Assembly (NCBI GenBank): GCA_030741455.1 | Contig: JASLVI010000037.1 | Coordinates: forward strand, 1 to 11,575 | DNA from: Candidatus Poseidoniaceae archaeon | Lineage (GTDB): Archaea; Thermoplasmatota; Poseidoniia; Poseidoniales; Poseidoniaceae | Direction of reading: 5' to 3' | DNA length: 11,575 nt | Shown: positions 5,852 through 11,575 of the stretch, one piece after another | Position numbering within the stretch: position 1 is the first letter of the stretch | Layout of the letters: every line of letters starts with the position of its first letter | The notes under the pieces: generated by a model | What the model was told of the DNA's origin: nothing | Databases searched by the model: none | The model's input: the letters and a program-made list of their open reading frames with translations, nothing else | Program-made: the position numbers and the translations under genes

Positions 5852-7651
5852 TTACTCAATGTCGTACCACACTTCATCTTTCAGGTCGTACCATGGATTT
5901 TCTCCAATGGCACTGTATCCGAAGTGTGCTGTCGATTCAACAAAATAGAACTGCATCGAGGCTTTTTCTCCAGCTCCATACCATCCATCTCCGGAATGAT
6001 CAGCCAGGTAAAGCACTGGCCAGGCATGACCACCCCAATCTTCATCAGAATTTGATTTGACCATACCCAGCATCAAGGCAGCATCGTATCCCAATGCTTC
6101 AATGAGGCTGATGTAAAGTGCTGAACCATCCTCGCAATCTCCACCTTGCTCCCAAAGCATCTCAATGGGATATTTTGGGTATTCAGATTGTTCACCCGCA
6201 TCATCGAGATCATAGACGTACTGAATATCACCGACAAAGGCGTGAATGAAATCTGCGACATCAAGGGCCGAAGTATAGCCTGCTTGATTTGCCATCGTTT
6301 GCAAGGTTGTTGCTAATTCAATGATGTAAGATGCATCAGGCGTTGAGAATCGAGCGTATTGTTCGATAACATCCGCATAGGTTTGGTAATTGGACCAATC
6401 GATAGAGTGATCAAGCGAACGATAGTAGACATAGGTTGAGTAATCTAAGTCCATATCCAATTCAAAGTATTGATTGTTGAAGTCCCAGTTATGCGTAATT
6501 CGAGTGATGCTACGACTATCAAAAGGAGCAATATCCAGAGCCAATTCCCCATCCCATCCGTTGGAATCTTGCGTACCATCGCCAATTATTTGGATTTCAT
6601 TTAGCTGCGCAACACTATCAAATTGAATCACCAATCGTTCGTAATTGGAATCATCACTGATGTCCATTAAATCATCAGCGAACGCATCTGAATCCCATGC
6701 TTCAATCTCGATTTGATGGTGACGAATACCCTCATCCAAATCCAGATAGAACGACGTACTTACATCGGACTCTGTACCTGTTGATAACGACCAATACGAG
6801 TTTTGATCAGGAACACATCCCTCCGACATGTTATTGATGTAAACACAGAAATAGATCTCAGAATAACTATCAAAGTAATCCATTGCATCATGAACAATAA
6901 ACGTTGAAAGATTCAGGAAGATGGCAGCATCTCGGTTCGGATTGACATCATAGGTATCGAGATAGCCATCATTATCATCGTCTGGATCTTGATTATCACC
7001 TATGCCATCACCATCAGAATCCTTCCATTCGTTTGCATCGAAGGGGAATTCATCTGGATTGTTTCCACTCTGATTGTCCCCATAGCCGTCACCATCCGTA
7101 TCGACCCACTGTGTCTGATCGATTGGAAAGGGATCACCAGCATCAGACCATCCATCTGCGTCAGAATCCAAACATCCGTTTTGGTCTTGATAAGAATCCC
7201 CTGCTTCATTGTCACAATCATCTTGATTGTCGCCCCACCCGTCTTCATCAGAATCCAGCCATTCGCTTGGATCGAGCGGGAAACTATCGTTTTGGTCTGA
7301 GTAGCCATCCGCATCACGATCGAGACAACCAATACGATCGATGGTTGAATCTCCAAATTCGAGGGGGCAATCATCTTGGTTGTTGCCCAATCCATCACTA
7401 TCGGAATCAAACCATTCATTGGGATCGGAATCAAAGACGTCAATGTCATCCGAATAGCCATCTCCATCCGAATCCTTGATGCTTTCAAATGGCGACAAAC
7501 TTGGTGAAAGCAGGACAAACAGTAAGCTTGCAACAATCAAGATCGAAGGGATCACCGATTTGAGTACTGAAGATGAAATCATTTCTGCGCCTGGGGCGGG
7601 TACCCACTCCTGACCATTCCACAACCAATTACCATCATCGGACAAAGTCAT
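5852..7651 (-). CDS. Membrane-anchored TSP3-repeat protein with transglutaminase-like domain
   Basis: This 599-residue surface protein has four parts. A short N-terminal tryptophan motif (NWLWNGQEW, 8-16) resembles the W-x-W-x-G-x-x-W element at the N-terminus of some actinobacterial membrane proteins. One transmembrane helix follows (about 31-49). Aspartate-rich calcium-binding TSP3 repeats (DxDxDG) span 60-240. A beta-rich middle (about 245-410) precedes a C-terminal transglutaminase-like domain (about 430-590). Cys506 in GGDCEDGSA and His542 in GGHAW fit the papain-like dyad. The third position is Glu572 (VESTA), where Asp is usual. Seven cysteines are present: C95/C109, C146/C160 and C269/C279 could form disulfides, leaving Cys506 free. 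The likely topology is N-terminus in, repeats and enzyme outside. The domain could be a peptidase, a cross-linker or inactive. It heads a minus-strand series of membrane protein genes. Confidence 0.86.
   Translation of the reverse strand: MTLSDDGNWLWNGQEWVPAPGAEMISSSVLKSVIPSILIVASLLFVLLSPSLSPFESIKDSDGDGYSDDIDVFDSDPNEWFDSDSDGLGNNQDDCPLEFGDSTIDRIGCLDRDADGYSDQNDSFPLDPSEWLDSDEDGWGDNQDDCDNEAGDSYQDQNGCLDSDADGWSDAGDPFPIDQTQWVDTDGDGYGDNQSGNNPDEFPFDANEWKDSDGDGIGDNQDPDDDNDGYLDTYDVNPNRDAAIFLNLSTFIVHDAMDYFDSYSEIYFCVYINNMSEGCVPDQNSYWSLSTGTESDVSTSFYLDLDEGIRHHQIEIEAWDSDAFADDLMDISDDSNYERLVIQFDSVAQLNEIQIIGDGTQDSNGWDGELALDIAPFDSRSITRITHNWDFNNQYFELDMDLDYSTYVYYRSLDHSIDWSNYQTYADVIEQYARFSTPDASYIIELATTLQTMANQAGYTSALDVADFIHAFVGDIQYVYDLDDAGEQSEYPKYPIEMLWEQGGDCEDGSALYISLIEALGYDAALMLGMVKSNSDEDWGGHAWPVLYLADHSGDGWYGAGEKASMQFYFVESTAHFGYSAIGENPWYDLKDEVWYDIE
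6932..7474 (-). repeat. TSP3 calcium-binding repeats with a 51-residue super-repeat
   Basis: Codons 60-240 of the 599-aa protein encode TSP3-type units. Two unit types alternate: a ~22-residue unit (DADGYSD ... FPLDPSEW) and a ~29-residue unit with two cysteines (DNQDDC ... GC). Positions recur every 51 residues (153 nt): Asp60/111/162, Trp80/131/182, Cys95/146, Cys109/160. The third copy loses its cysteines and is shorter; the last unit is DSDGDGIGDNQDPDDDNDG. Each DxDxDG loop is expected to bind Ca2+. Confidence 0.88.
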
Positions 7652-7674
7652 GGATGCTTGTCAACTAGTTGTCC

Positions 7675-7680
7675 GTTAAA
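7675..7680 (-). promoter_or_regulatory. TATA-like box for the transglutaminase-like gene
   Basis: TTTAAC on the minus strand lies 24-29 nt upstream of the ATG at 7651. The bases just upstream (CGAAAT) resemble an archaeal BRE. The whole promoter fits in the 45-bp gap after the DNA glycosylase gene. Confidence 0.42.
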
Positions 7681-7696
7681 GATTTCGCCGACAGCG

Positions 7697-8308
7697 TTAG
7701 TATTCAACGGGAATAGGATCAAGTGTTCTCCAAATATACCAACATGCCATGGTCCTGTACGGCGCCCAACGTTTTGCAACCTCTTCGGCCTGTTCCATCG
7801 TTTCAACATCTGGAAAGAGCCGCTTAATTGCATTGACGAGTCCTATGTCCTTTGGACTATAGATATCTGGAAGTAAAATTGCGAAGATCATAACCATCTC
7901 AGCAGTCCATGGACCAACACCTTTGAATTGGACAAGGTGCTTCTGAATGTCCAATGTGGATGAAGTCGAGTACGGGTAATTGAGAAGTTCCTCAGCATCA
8001 TTGGCCAATCCGAGAATGTAGCCACTCTTTGGCCGAGTTATTCCACATGATGCAATTTCTTCTTTGCTGAATTTCAGTACGTTCATTGGAGTTACAACAC
8101 CAACCATCGTCTCAAATCGATTCCAGATACTTTCGGCTGCAATGACGCTGATTTGTTGGCCGATGATGGATCGAACAATCGTGTAGAAGAGATCGCCTCG
8201 CCCTTGAAGCCCTTCCGACCCGTACGTATGAATACACTCGCTCATGATTGGATCGTCTTCAAAATGCGCAAGGGCATCTTGCCACCATGTTGGTTCACCC
8301 TTGTGCAT
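7697..8308 (-). CDS. alkA: DNA-3-methyladenine glycosylase II (AlkA family)
   Basis: This 203-residue HhH-GPD DNA glycosylase excises alkylated purines in base excision repair. In numbering from the ATG at 8308, the helix-hairpin-helix FKGVGPWTAE is at 128-137. The catalytic aspartate is Asp154 (SPKDIGL), exactly 20 residues after the Trp of the hairpin, as in E. coli AlkA (Trp218 to Asp238). The N-terminal helix with IVRSIIGQQIS (about 44-54) is also typical of the family. It lacks the extra N-terminal domain of E. coli AlkA, as do many archaeal and bacterial short forms. The start is set by a strong Shine-Dalgarno 2-3 nt upstream; a TTG 13 codons earlier is less likely. It is divergent from the HD nucleotidase gene with 50 bp between starts. 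Confidence 0.92.
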   Translation of the reverse strand: MHKGEPTWWQDALAHFEDDPIMSECIHTYGSEGLQGRGDLFYTIVRSIIGQQISVIAAESIWNRFETMVGVVTPMNVLKFSKEEIASCGITRPKSGYILGLANDAEELLNYPYSTSSTLDIQKHLVQFKGVGPWTAEMVMIFAILLPDIYSPKDIGLVNAIKRLFPDVETMEQAEEVAKRWAPYRTMACWYIWRTLDPIPVEY

Positions 8309-8310
8309 GT

Positions 8311-8317
8311 ACCTCCC
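8311..8317 (-). promoter_or_regulatory. Shine-Dalgarno of the alkA-like gene
   Basis: GGGAGGT on the minus strand lies 2 nt before the ATG at 8308. It is the strongest ribosome-binding site in the window and marks this gene as one whose mRNA carries a 5' leader, unlike most transcript-initial genes here. The spacing is short. Confidence 0.6.
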
Positions 8318-8358
8318 AGAAGCACAGGGGTTTTGAGTACTCGTCAACTGCCTTGACC

Positions 8359-8835
8359 ATGCGAGAAGAACTTCTCACGCTTCTACAACTGAAAGATATC
8401 CCTCGAACAGGTTGGGTTCGAGCCGGAGTTGAAAATCCTGAGTCAGTAGCTGCTCACTCATGGGGAATGGCTCTACTCGCCTTGCGTATGTGTCCTGAAC
8501 ATCTCGATCTTTCCAAGGTTCTCTCAATGTGTCTGGTCCACGATGTTGCTGAAATTGTCGTTGGCGACCTTACACCACACGATGCTATCAAGGGTCAACA
8601 AAAGCATGAACTTGAACGAGCAGGTATGCTCAAGATTGCACCTCAATGGATTGACTTATTCGATGAATACGAGCAAGGAAAAAGCGAAGAGGCGCAATTT
8701 GTGAAAACGATGGATAAACTCGACATGGGCTTACAAGCTATGAATTATCAAAAACAAGGACTGGATTTGAACGAATTCATCACCAGTGCTCGCTCAAGAA
8801 CAGACGAAACTGAATTCGCATCCCTGCTTGAATGA
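8359..8835 (+). CDS. HD-domain 5'-(deoxy)nucleotidase, YfbR/HDDC2 type
   Basis: This 158-residue metal-dependent phosphohydrolase probably dephosphorylates (deoxy)nucleoside 5'-monophosphates. The HD signature is complete: His33 (AHSWG), His61-Asp62 (VHDVAEIVVGD) and Asp119 (FVKTMDKLD). The N-terminal IPRTGWVRAGV and PESVAAH, and the EAQFVK segment before the last Asp, closely follow human HDDC2 and related YfbR-like proteins. The ATG at 8359 matches the family start; an in-frame ATG 37 codons upstream would add an unrelated extension that lies over the alkA-like start region. No Shine-Dalgarno is seen, and the AT-rich stretch at 8331-8340 is only a weak TATA candidate. Pairing with a DNA glycosylase suggests a role in nucleotide-pool upkeep; this is inference. 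Confidence 0.9.
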   Translation: MREELLTLLQLKDIPRTGWVRAGVENPESVAAHSWGMALLALRMCPEHLDLSKVLSMCLVHDVAEIVVGDLTPHDAIKGQQKHELERAGMLKIAPQWIDLFDEYEQGKSEEAQFVKTMDKLDMGLQAMNYQKQGLDLNEFITSARSRTDETEFASLLE

Positions 8836-8885
8836 GGCCTACAAGCCGACAAGGACAAAAACAAGAACATCTGCCCACAGTCTAC

Positions 8886-8958
8886 AGCCCGATGGTGTAG
8901 TGGTCCATCATGGTGGGTTTTGGTCCCGCCGACCTCGGTTCGAATCCGAGTCGGGCTA
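8886..8958 (+). tRNA. tRNA-Gln (anticodon UUG)
   Basis: The 73-nt sequence folds as a full cloverleaf. The acceptor stem AGCCCGA/TCGGGCT has 7 perfect pairs. The D-arm is 8895-8911, the anticodon stem GTGGG/CCCGC, and the anticodon TTG at 8920-8922. The variable loop is CGAC, and the T-arm CTCGG-TTCGAAT-CCGAG has 5 perfect pairs. The discriminator is A at 8958. The A1-U72 pair is typical of archaeal and eukaryotic tRNA-Gln. CCA is not encoded and there is no intron. The D-stem is weak (one U-U mismatch, one G-U), as is common in archaeal tRNAs. In archaea, Gln-tRNA is usually made by misacylation and GatDE amidation. Confidence 0.95.
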
Positions 8959-8980
8959 CTTTCCACATACGCAACTTCAT

Positions 8981-9001
8981 CAATCGCTTTCGTTTCGATT
9001 G
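8981..9001 (+). promoter_or_regulatory. Inverted repeat before the 3-hydroxyacyl-CoA dehydrogenase start
   Basis: CAATCG (8981-8986) and CGATTG (8996-9001) are perfect 6-base arms around a 9-nt loop, ending 4 bp before the ATG at 9006. This gene has no clear TATA box at -25 and no Shine-Dalgarno. The element may be an operator, an RNA hairpin, or chance. Confidence 0.3.
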
Positions 9002-9005
9002 AAAC

Positions 9006-9854
9006 ATGGCAATACAGAACATCGCCGTTCTTGGCGCAGGACAAATGGGTAATGGAATCACACAAGTTGCAGCAGCAGCCGGTTACAATGTGACCATGAT
9101 CGATATTCAACAAGAGTATGTTGACAAGGGGCTAGCAACGATTGAACGCTCACTTGGAAAACTCGTTTCGAAAGAACGTATGACACAAGAAGATGCGGAT
9201 GCAACACTTGCTCGAATCTCACTTTCAACTGACAGAGCAGACTGCGCTGATTGCGATCTTGTGGTCGAAGCTGTTCCTGAAATTGTGGATTTAAAGACCT
9301 CCATCTTCGCTGAACTCGATTCGGTCTGTAAGCCTGAGACCATTCTCGCTTCCAATACATCATCCATCTCAATCAGCACCATTGCTGATGCAACCAATCG
9401 TCCAGACAAAGTCATTGGGATGCACTTCATGAATCCAGTTCCAATCATGAAATTGGTTGAAGTTATCAACGGTGACAAGACCAGTTCAGAAACCAATGCT
9501 GCAGTCATCGAAGCATCTGAAAAGATGGGCAAGATTGCACTTTCTTGCAACGACTCGCCTGGATTTGTCTCCAACAGAATCCTCTGTCCAATGCTCAATG
9601 AAGCCATTCTTACGCTTCAAGAGGGTGTTGCAGAACCAGAAGCCATTGATGGCATCATGAAGTTGGGAATGAACCATCCAATCGGTCCGCTCGCTCTCTC
9701 TGATTTGATCGGTCTCGACACTGTTCTTCACATCATGAATGTCCTCTATGAAGGACTCAAGCAAGAGAAGTACGCGCCTGCGCCACTCCTCATTCAAATG
9801 GTCGAGGAAGGTAAACTCGGTCGAAAGACCGGACAAGGTTTCTACACGTACTGA
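9006..9854 (+). CDS. hbd: 3-hydroxyacyl-CoA (3-hydroxybutyryl-CoA) dehydrogenase
   Basis: This 282-residue NAD(P)-dependent enzyme oxidises (S)-3-hydroxyacyl-CoA to 3-ketoacyl-CoA in beta-oxidation, or the reverse in butyrate-type pathways. The Rossmann motif GAGQMG is at 10-15. Catalytic residues match the family: Ser119 in NTSS, His140 in GMHFMNP, Glu152, and Asn190 in DSPGFVSN. The C-terminal dimerisation domain carries NHPIGPLALSDLIGLD and ends with the signature GRKTGQGFYTY. Length is that of a stand-alone enzyme, without a fused enoyl-CoA hydratase. It lies 47 bp downstream of tRNA-Gln on the same strand and ends 2 bp from the stop of the convergent gene. It complements the acyl-CoA dehydrogenase in the same window, though the two are about 5 kb apart and no hydratase or thiolase is seen. 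Confidence 0.95.
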   Translation: MAIQNIAVLGAGQMGNGITQVAAAAGYNVTMIDIQQEYVDKGLATIERSLGKLVSKERMTQEDADATLARISLSTDRADCADCDLVVEAVPEIVDLKTSIFAELDSVCKPETILASNTSSISISTIADATNRPDKVIGMHFMNPVPIMKLVEVINGDKTSSETNAAVIEASEKMGKIALSCNDSPGFVSNRILCPMLNEAILTLQEGVAEPEAIDGIMKLGMNHPIGPLALSDLIGLDTVLHIMNVLYEGLKQEKYAPAPLLIQMVEEGKLGRKTGQGFYTY

Positions 9855-9856
9855 AC

Positions 9857-10204
9857 TCAATCTTGTCCAACAAGCTTGTAGTTGTCGGAGAGAGGTGTTG
9901 CACCTGTCTCCATTGAGATGATTTGTCCATCCTTGAAGCGCATGAAGGAAAGTACTGCCTCTGAATCAGAATCGTTGGCAAAGTGAACGATTGAATGAGC
10001 GACACCGACTTCATCATTTTCGAACAAGATTCGATCGTTTTCAGATGTAACGTGTCCAGAACCTGCAAATTGCATGATATCGGACTTGCCCATGGTCATT
10101 CCACCAACGTGTGGATTGAACACGAACTCTTCGTGAATGATTGCATTAAGTGCTTCAGTATCTCCTTTTTCCCAGGCTTCGTTGTATGTGGTAATAATCG
10201 ACAT
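9857..10204 (-). CDS. NTF2-like (SnoaL/DUF4440-type) small protein
   Basis: This 115-residue protein has the look of the NTF2-like alpha+beta cone fold. An N-terminal helix, IITTYNEAWEKGDTEALNAII (3-23), is followed by a beta-rich part with the SnoaL-typical FVFNPHVGG and GKSDIM. Family members are ketosteroid-isomerase-like enzymes, polyketide cyclases or non-enzymatic ligand binders. No substrate can be assigned. The ATG at 10204 was chosen because it precedes the first family helix directly and has a well-placed TATA box 23-28 nt upstream. An in-frame ATG at 10261 would add 19 residues without family features. It is convergent with the 3-hydroxyacyl-CoA dehydrogenase gene (2 bp between stops). 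Confidence 0.8.
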   Translation of the reverse strand: MSIITTYNEAWEKGDTEALNAIIHEEFVFNPHVGGMTMGKSDIMQFAGSGHVTSENDRILFENDEVGVAHSIVHFANDSDSEAVLSFMRFKDGQIISMETGATPLSDNYKLVGQD

Positions 10205-10226
10205 GGTTACCGCTTGGCCATCTCCT

Positions 10227-10232
10227 GTATAA
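10227..10232 (-). promoter_or_regulatory. TATA box for the NTF2-like gene
   Basis: TTATAC on the minus strand lies 23-28 nt upstream of the ATG at 10204. It supports that start over the ATG at 10261 and implies a leaderless mRNA. Confidence 0.5.
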
Positions 10233-10307
10233 GCAGAATGCTCTAATTCAATGGAGAACATGCAATGGAACGAGTCTAAGCATACCAAAACCTATGCCTT
10301 TTTGGCA

Positions 10308-10320
10308 ACATATGATATGT
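10308..10320 (+). promoter_or_regulatory. Palindromic TATA-like element for the secreted propeller gene
   Basis: ACATAT-G-ATATGT is a perfect palindrome 21-33 nt upstream of the ATG at 10341, covering the expected TATA position. It may be both TATA box and regulator site. The rest of the 136-bp divergent spacer 10205-10340 shows no other clear element. Confidence 0.45.
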
Positions 10321-10340
10321 ATGAAATCTCAGGTTGAGGT

Positions 10341-11575
10341 ATGGTGAGGAAGCAAATTGTTGTTCTAACGCTGTTACTGCTTTTGTTCTCCATACCATCC
10401 TATGCAACCGAGGGTAAAGATACAGAGGTCGTTGAGAAATTCGGTGTTGGCTTTGATGAGCGAACCATTGCAGATTCAAGCGACTCCTTGAACGAGCCCA
10501 GGGATCTCGAATTTCATCCAGGCCGAACAAATGAACTCTGGATTGCAAACCGAGCAACTGACAGCATAACAATAGTCGAGAATACGGGCCTATCGAATCA
10601 AACATCACAGAATCGCATAGACTCGCACAGCAATCACTTCTTGGAAGAGGTGAGTGCGATTTCATTCGGAGCCTATCACCCAGAATTTGACTGGCAATGG
10701 GGTTCTGCACAAGAGACTGGAAATACATACTGTGGTCAGGCACCTGCAAACTATTTCATGGGGCCAACACTTTGGCCATCCTCTTTGAATCACTTTGCTG
10801 TTGAGAATCAAAACAACGGCAATGGACTTCTCGGTAGCCACATCGATATGAATCATGAATCTCCGTTCGGTGTTGGAATTGCGCATGATTATGATAATGT
10901 CTACTGGTACAATGATGGGTACTATGGAGAATTGGTTCGCTATGATTTCAAAGAAGATCACGATACCGGGCAAGACGACCATTCAGATGCAGTTGTTCGA
11001 CGTTATTCAGAAATCAGTTTAACCCACTTCTACGGTATTCCAGGACACATGGTCATGGACAAATCAAACGGTATTCTCTACATCGCAGACCCAGGTGCAA
11101 ACCGTGTTGTGTGGGTCAACACAGATGATGCTACAACCACATCAACAGACATCATGAACGATCCATCTCGACTTGAGCCGCTTGCAGAATACTCGGAAAT
11201 TACGGATGTTGAATGGGGTGTTTTAGCGACTGGACTTAATCTACCATCTGGAATCGCACTCGCAGATGGACAACTCTTCGTGTCTGAAAACGGCAATGGA
11301 AAAATCGTCGCCTACGAGTTGGCATCCGATGGTAAAAGTGCCCTGCAACTCGACAAGATACAAACGACTGCATCATCCATCATGGGCCTAGAGGTTGGTC
11401 CAGATGGGCATTTGTACTATGTCGATAATGATCAAGATGAGGTTGTTCGAATCGACCCATACACAGACGAAGACGGTGATGGAGTCGGTGACGAGGTCGA
11501 CAATTGTCCGTTGATAGCCAATCCACTTCAAGCTAATTTTGACAACGATTCAATGGGTGATGCATGTGATGTTGA
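10341..11575 (+). CDS. Secreted NHL-type beta-propeller with TSP3 repeats, 3' end cut by window
   Basis: The frame is open from the ATG at 10341 to the window edge (411 codons). A Sec signal peptide spans 1-22 (KQIVVLTLLLLLF, likely cleaved after PSYA). At least five NHL-like propeller blades follow, at about 49-80, 178-205, 232-265, 300-327 and 346-373, each with a PxG(I/V)-type strand and an LYIAD- or LFVSE-type strand. A His/Asp-rich block (163-225, with GSHIDMNHE and KEDHDTGQDDHSD) could bind metal. From about residue 375 a canonical TSP3 unit begins (DEDGDGVGDEVDNCP, then DNDSMGDACD). The protein is exported and probably surface-attached further downstream by an unseen anchor. The ligand or enzyme activity is unknown. 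Leaderless initiation is likely, from a TATA-like palindrome upstream. Confidence 0.88.
   Translation, partial: MVRKQIVVLTLLLLLFSIPSYATEGKDTEVVEKFGVGFDERTIADSSDSLNEPRDLEFHPGRTNELWIANRATDSITIVENTGLSNQTSQNRIDSHSNHFLEEVSAISFGAYHPEFDWQWGSAQETGNTYCGQAPANYFMGPTLWPSSLNHFAVENQNNGNGLLGSHIDMNHESPFGVGIAHDYDNVYWYNDGYYGELVRYDFKEDHDTGQDDHSDAVVRRYSEISLTHFYGIPGHMVMDKSNGILYIADPGANRVVWVNTDDATTTSTDIMNDPSRLEPLAEYSEITDVEWGVLATGLNLPSGIALADGQLFVSENGNGKIVAYELASDGKSALQLDKIQTTASSIMGLEVGPDGHLYYVDNDQDEVVRIDPYTDEDGDGVGDEVDNCPLIANPLQANFDNDSMGDACDV

Noticed and set aside
7000..7536. Open frames of 103-178 codons on both strands overlapping the TSP3 repeats
   Set aside because: They are out-of-frame readings of the 153-nt repeat; periodic DNA keeps several frames open. 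No independent start signal or protein-like composition.
7662..7671. Perfect palindrome CAACTAGTTG upstream of the transglutaminase-like gene
   Set aside because: A 10-bp palindrome is expected about ten times by chance in the window, and it does not overlap the TATA-like box.
8248..8358. Upstream in-frame ATG extending the HD nucleotidase by 37 residues
   Set aside because: The extension runs antisense over the start of the alkA-like gene and does not resemble the family N-terminus, which begins at 8359.
8748..9113. Minus-strand frame and an 88-codon plus-strand frame crossing tRNA-Gln
   Set aside because: A coding gene through a perfect tRNA cloverleaf is implausible, and both overlap other genes.
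9107..9607. 166-codon antisense frame in the 3-hydroxyacyl-CoA dehydrogenase gene
   Set aside because: It lies wholly inside a gene with complete catalytic motifs on the other strand and shows no recognisable domain.
10276..10982. Minus-strand frames of 157 and 106 codons under the secreted propeller gene
   Set aside because: The plus-strand frame has a signal peptide, propeller blades and TSP3 repeats; the antisense frames show no features.
1..11575. CRISPR array, insertion sequence, phage or toxin-antitoxin system
   Set aside because: No spaced direct repeats, transposase, integrase or recognisable toxin pair was seen; the only true tandem repeats encode TSP3 units.

Overview
The window most resembles a surface-ocean archaeon of the Marine Group II / Poseidoniales type (Thermoplasmatota). 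This is an inference. It rests on an archaeal IF5A with the hypusination loop, a tRNA gene that does not encode CCA, TATA-like boxes about 25 nt upstream of many start codons with no Shine-Dalgarno sequence, calcium-binding thrombospondin type 3 (TSP3) repeats in exported proteins, and fatty-acid oxidation genes. A related lineage cannot be excluded. Spacers are very short, and two convergent gene pairs end only 2-3 bp apart.

Layout. 1-2162 (minus strand): the 5' part of the IF5A gene, a classical short-chain dehydrogenase (SDR) and a membrane fatty-acid hydroxylase/sterol-desaturase family protein. 2249-4147 (plus): a 60-aa zinc-ribbon protein, a 136-aa protein with a very basic tail, and an isovaleryl-CoA-dehydrogenase-like acyl-CoA dehydrogenase. 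4151-7651 (minus): four co-oriented genes of unknown role. Three encode membrane proteins of 70, 151 and 298 aa. The fourth encodes a 599-aa membrane-anchored protein with a 51-residue TSP3 super-repeat and a C-terminal transglutaminase-like domain. 7697-8835: an AlkA-type DNA glycosylase and an HD-domain 5'-nucleotidase, divergent. 8886-8958: tRNA-Gln(UUG). 9006-9854 (plus): 3-hydroxyacyl-CoA dehydrogenase. 9857-10204 (minus): an NTF2-like protein. 10341 to the window end (plus): a secreted NHL-type beta-propeller running into canonical TSP3 repeats, cut by the window.

How they fit together. The acyl-CoA dehydrogenase and the 3-hydroxyacyl-CoA dehydrogenase catalyse two steps of beta-oxidation or branched-chain amino-acid breakdown, and the SDR and hydroxylase could act on lipids or isoprenoids. 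AlkA and the HD nucleotidase both concern DNA and nucleotide quality. The 4151-7651 block looks like an uncharacterised cell-envelope locus and is the best candidate here for an undescribed system. The evidence is only co-orientation, spacing and predicted topology.

The two initiation modes are a clear pattern. Genes that begin a transcript have a TATA-like box at about -20 to -28 from the start codon, suggesting leaderless mRNAs. Two of the genes without such a box carry a Shine-Dalgarno instead. No stretch longer than 300 bases lacks a gene; the longest spacer is the 136-bp divergent region 10205-10340, which holds two promoter-like boxes.
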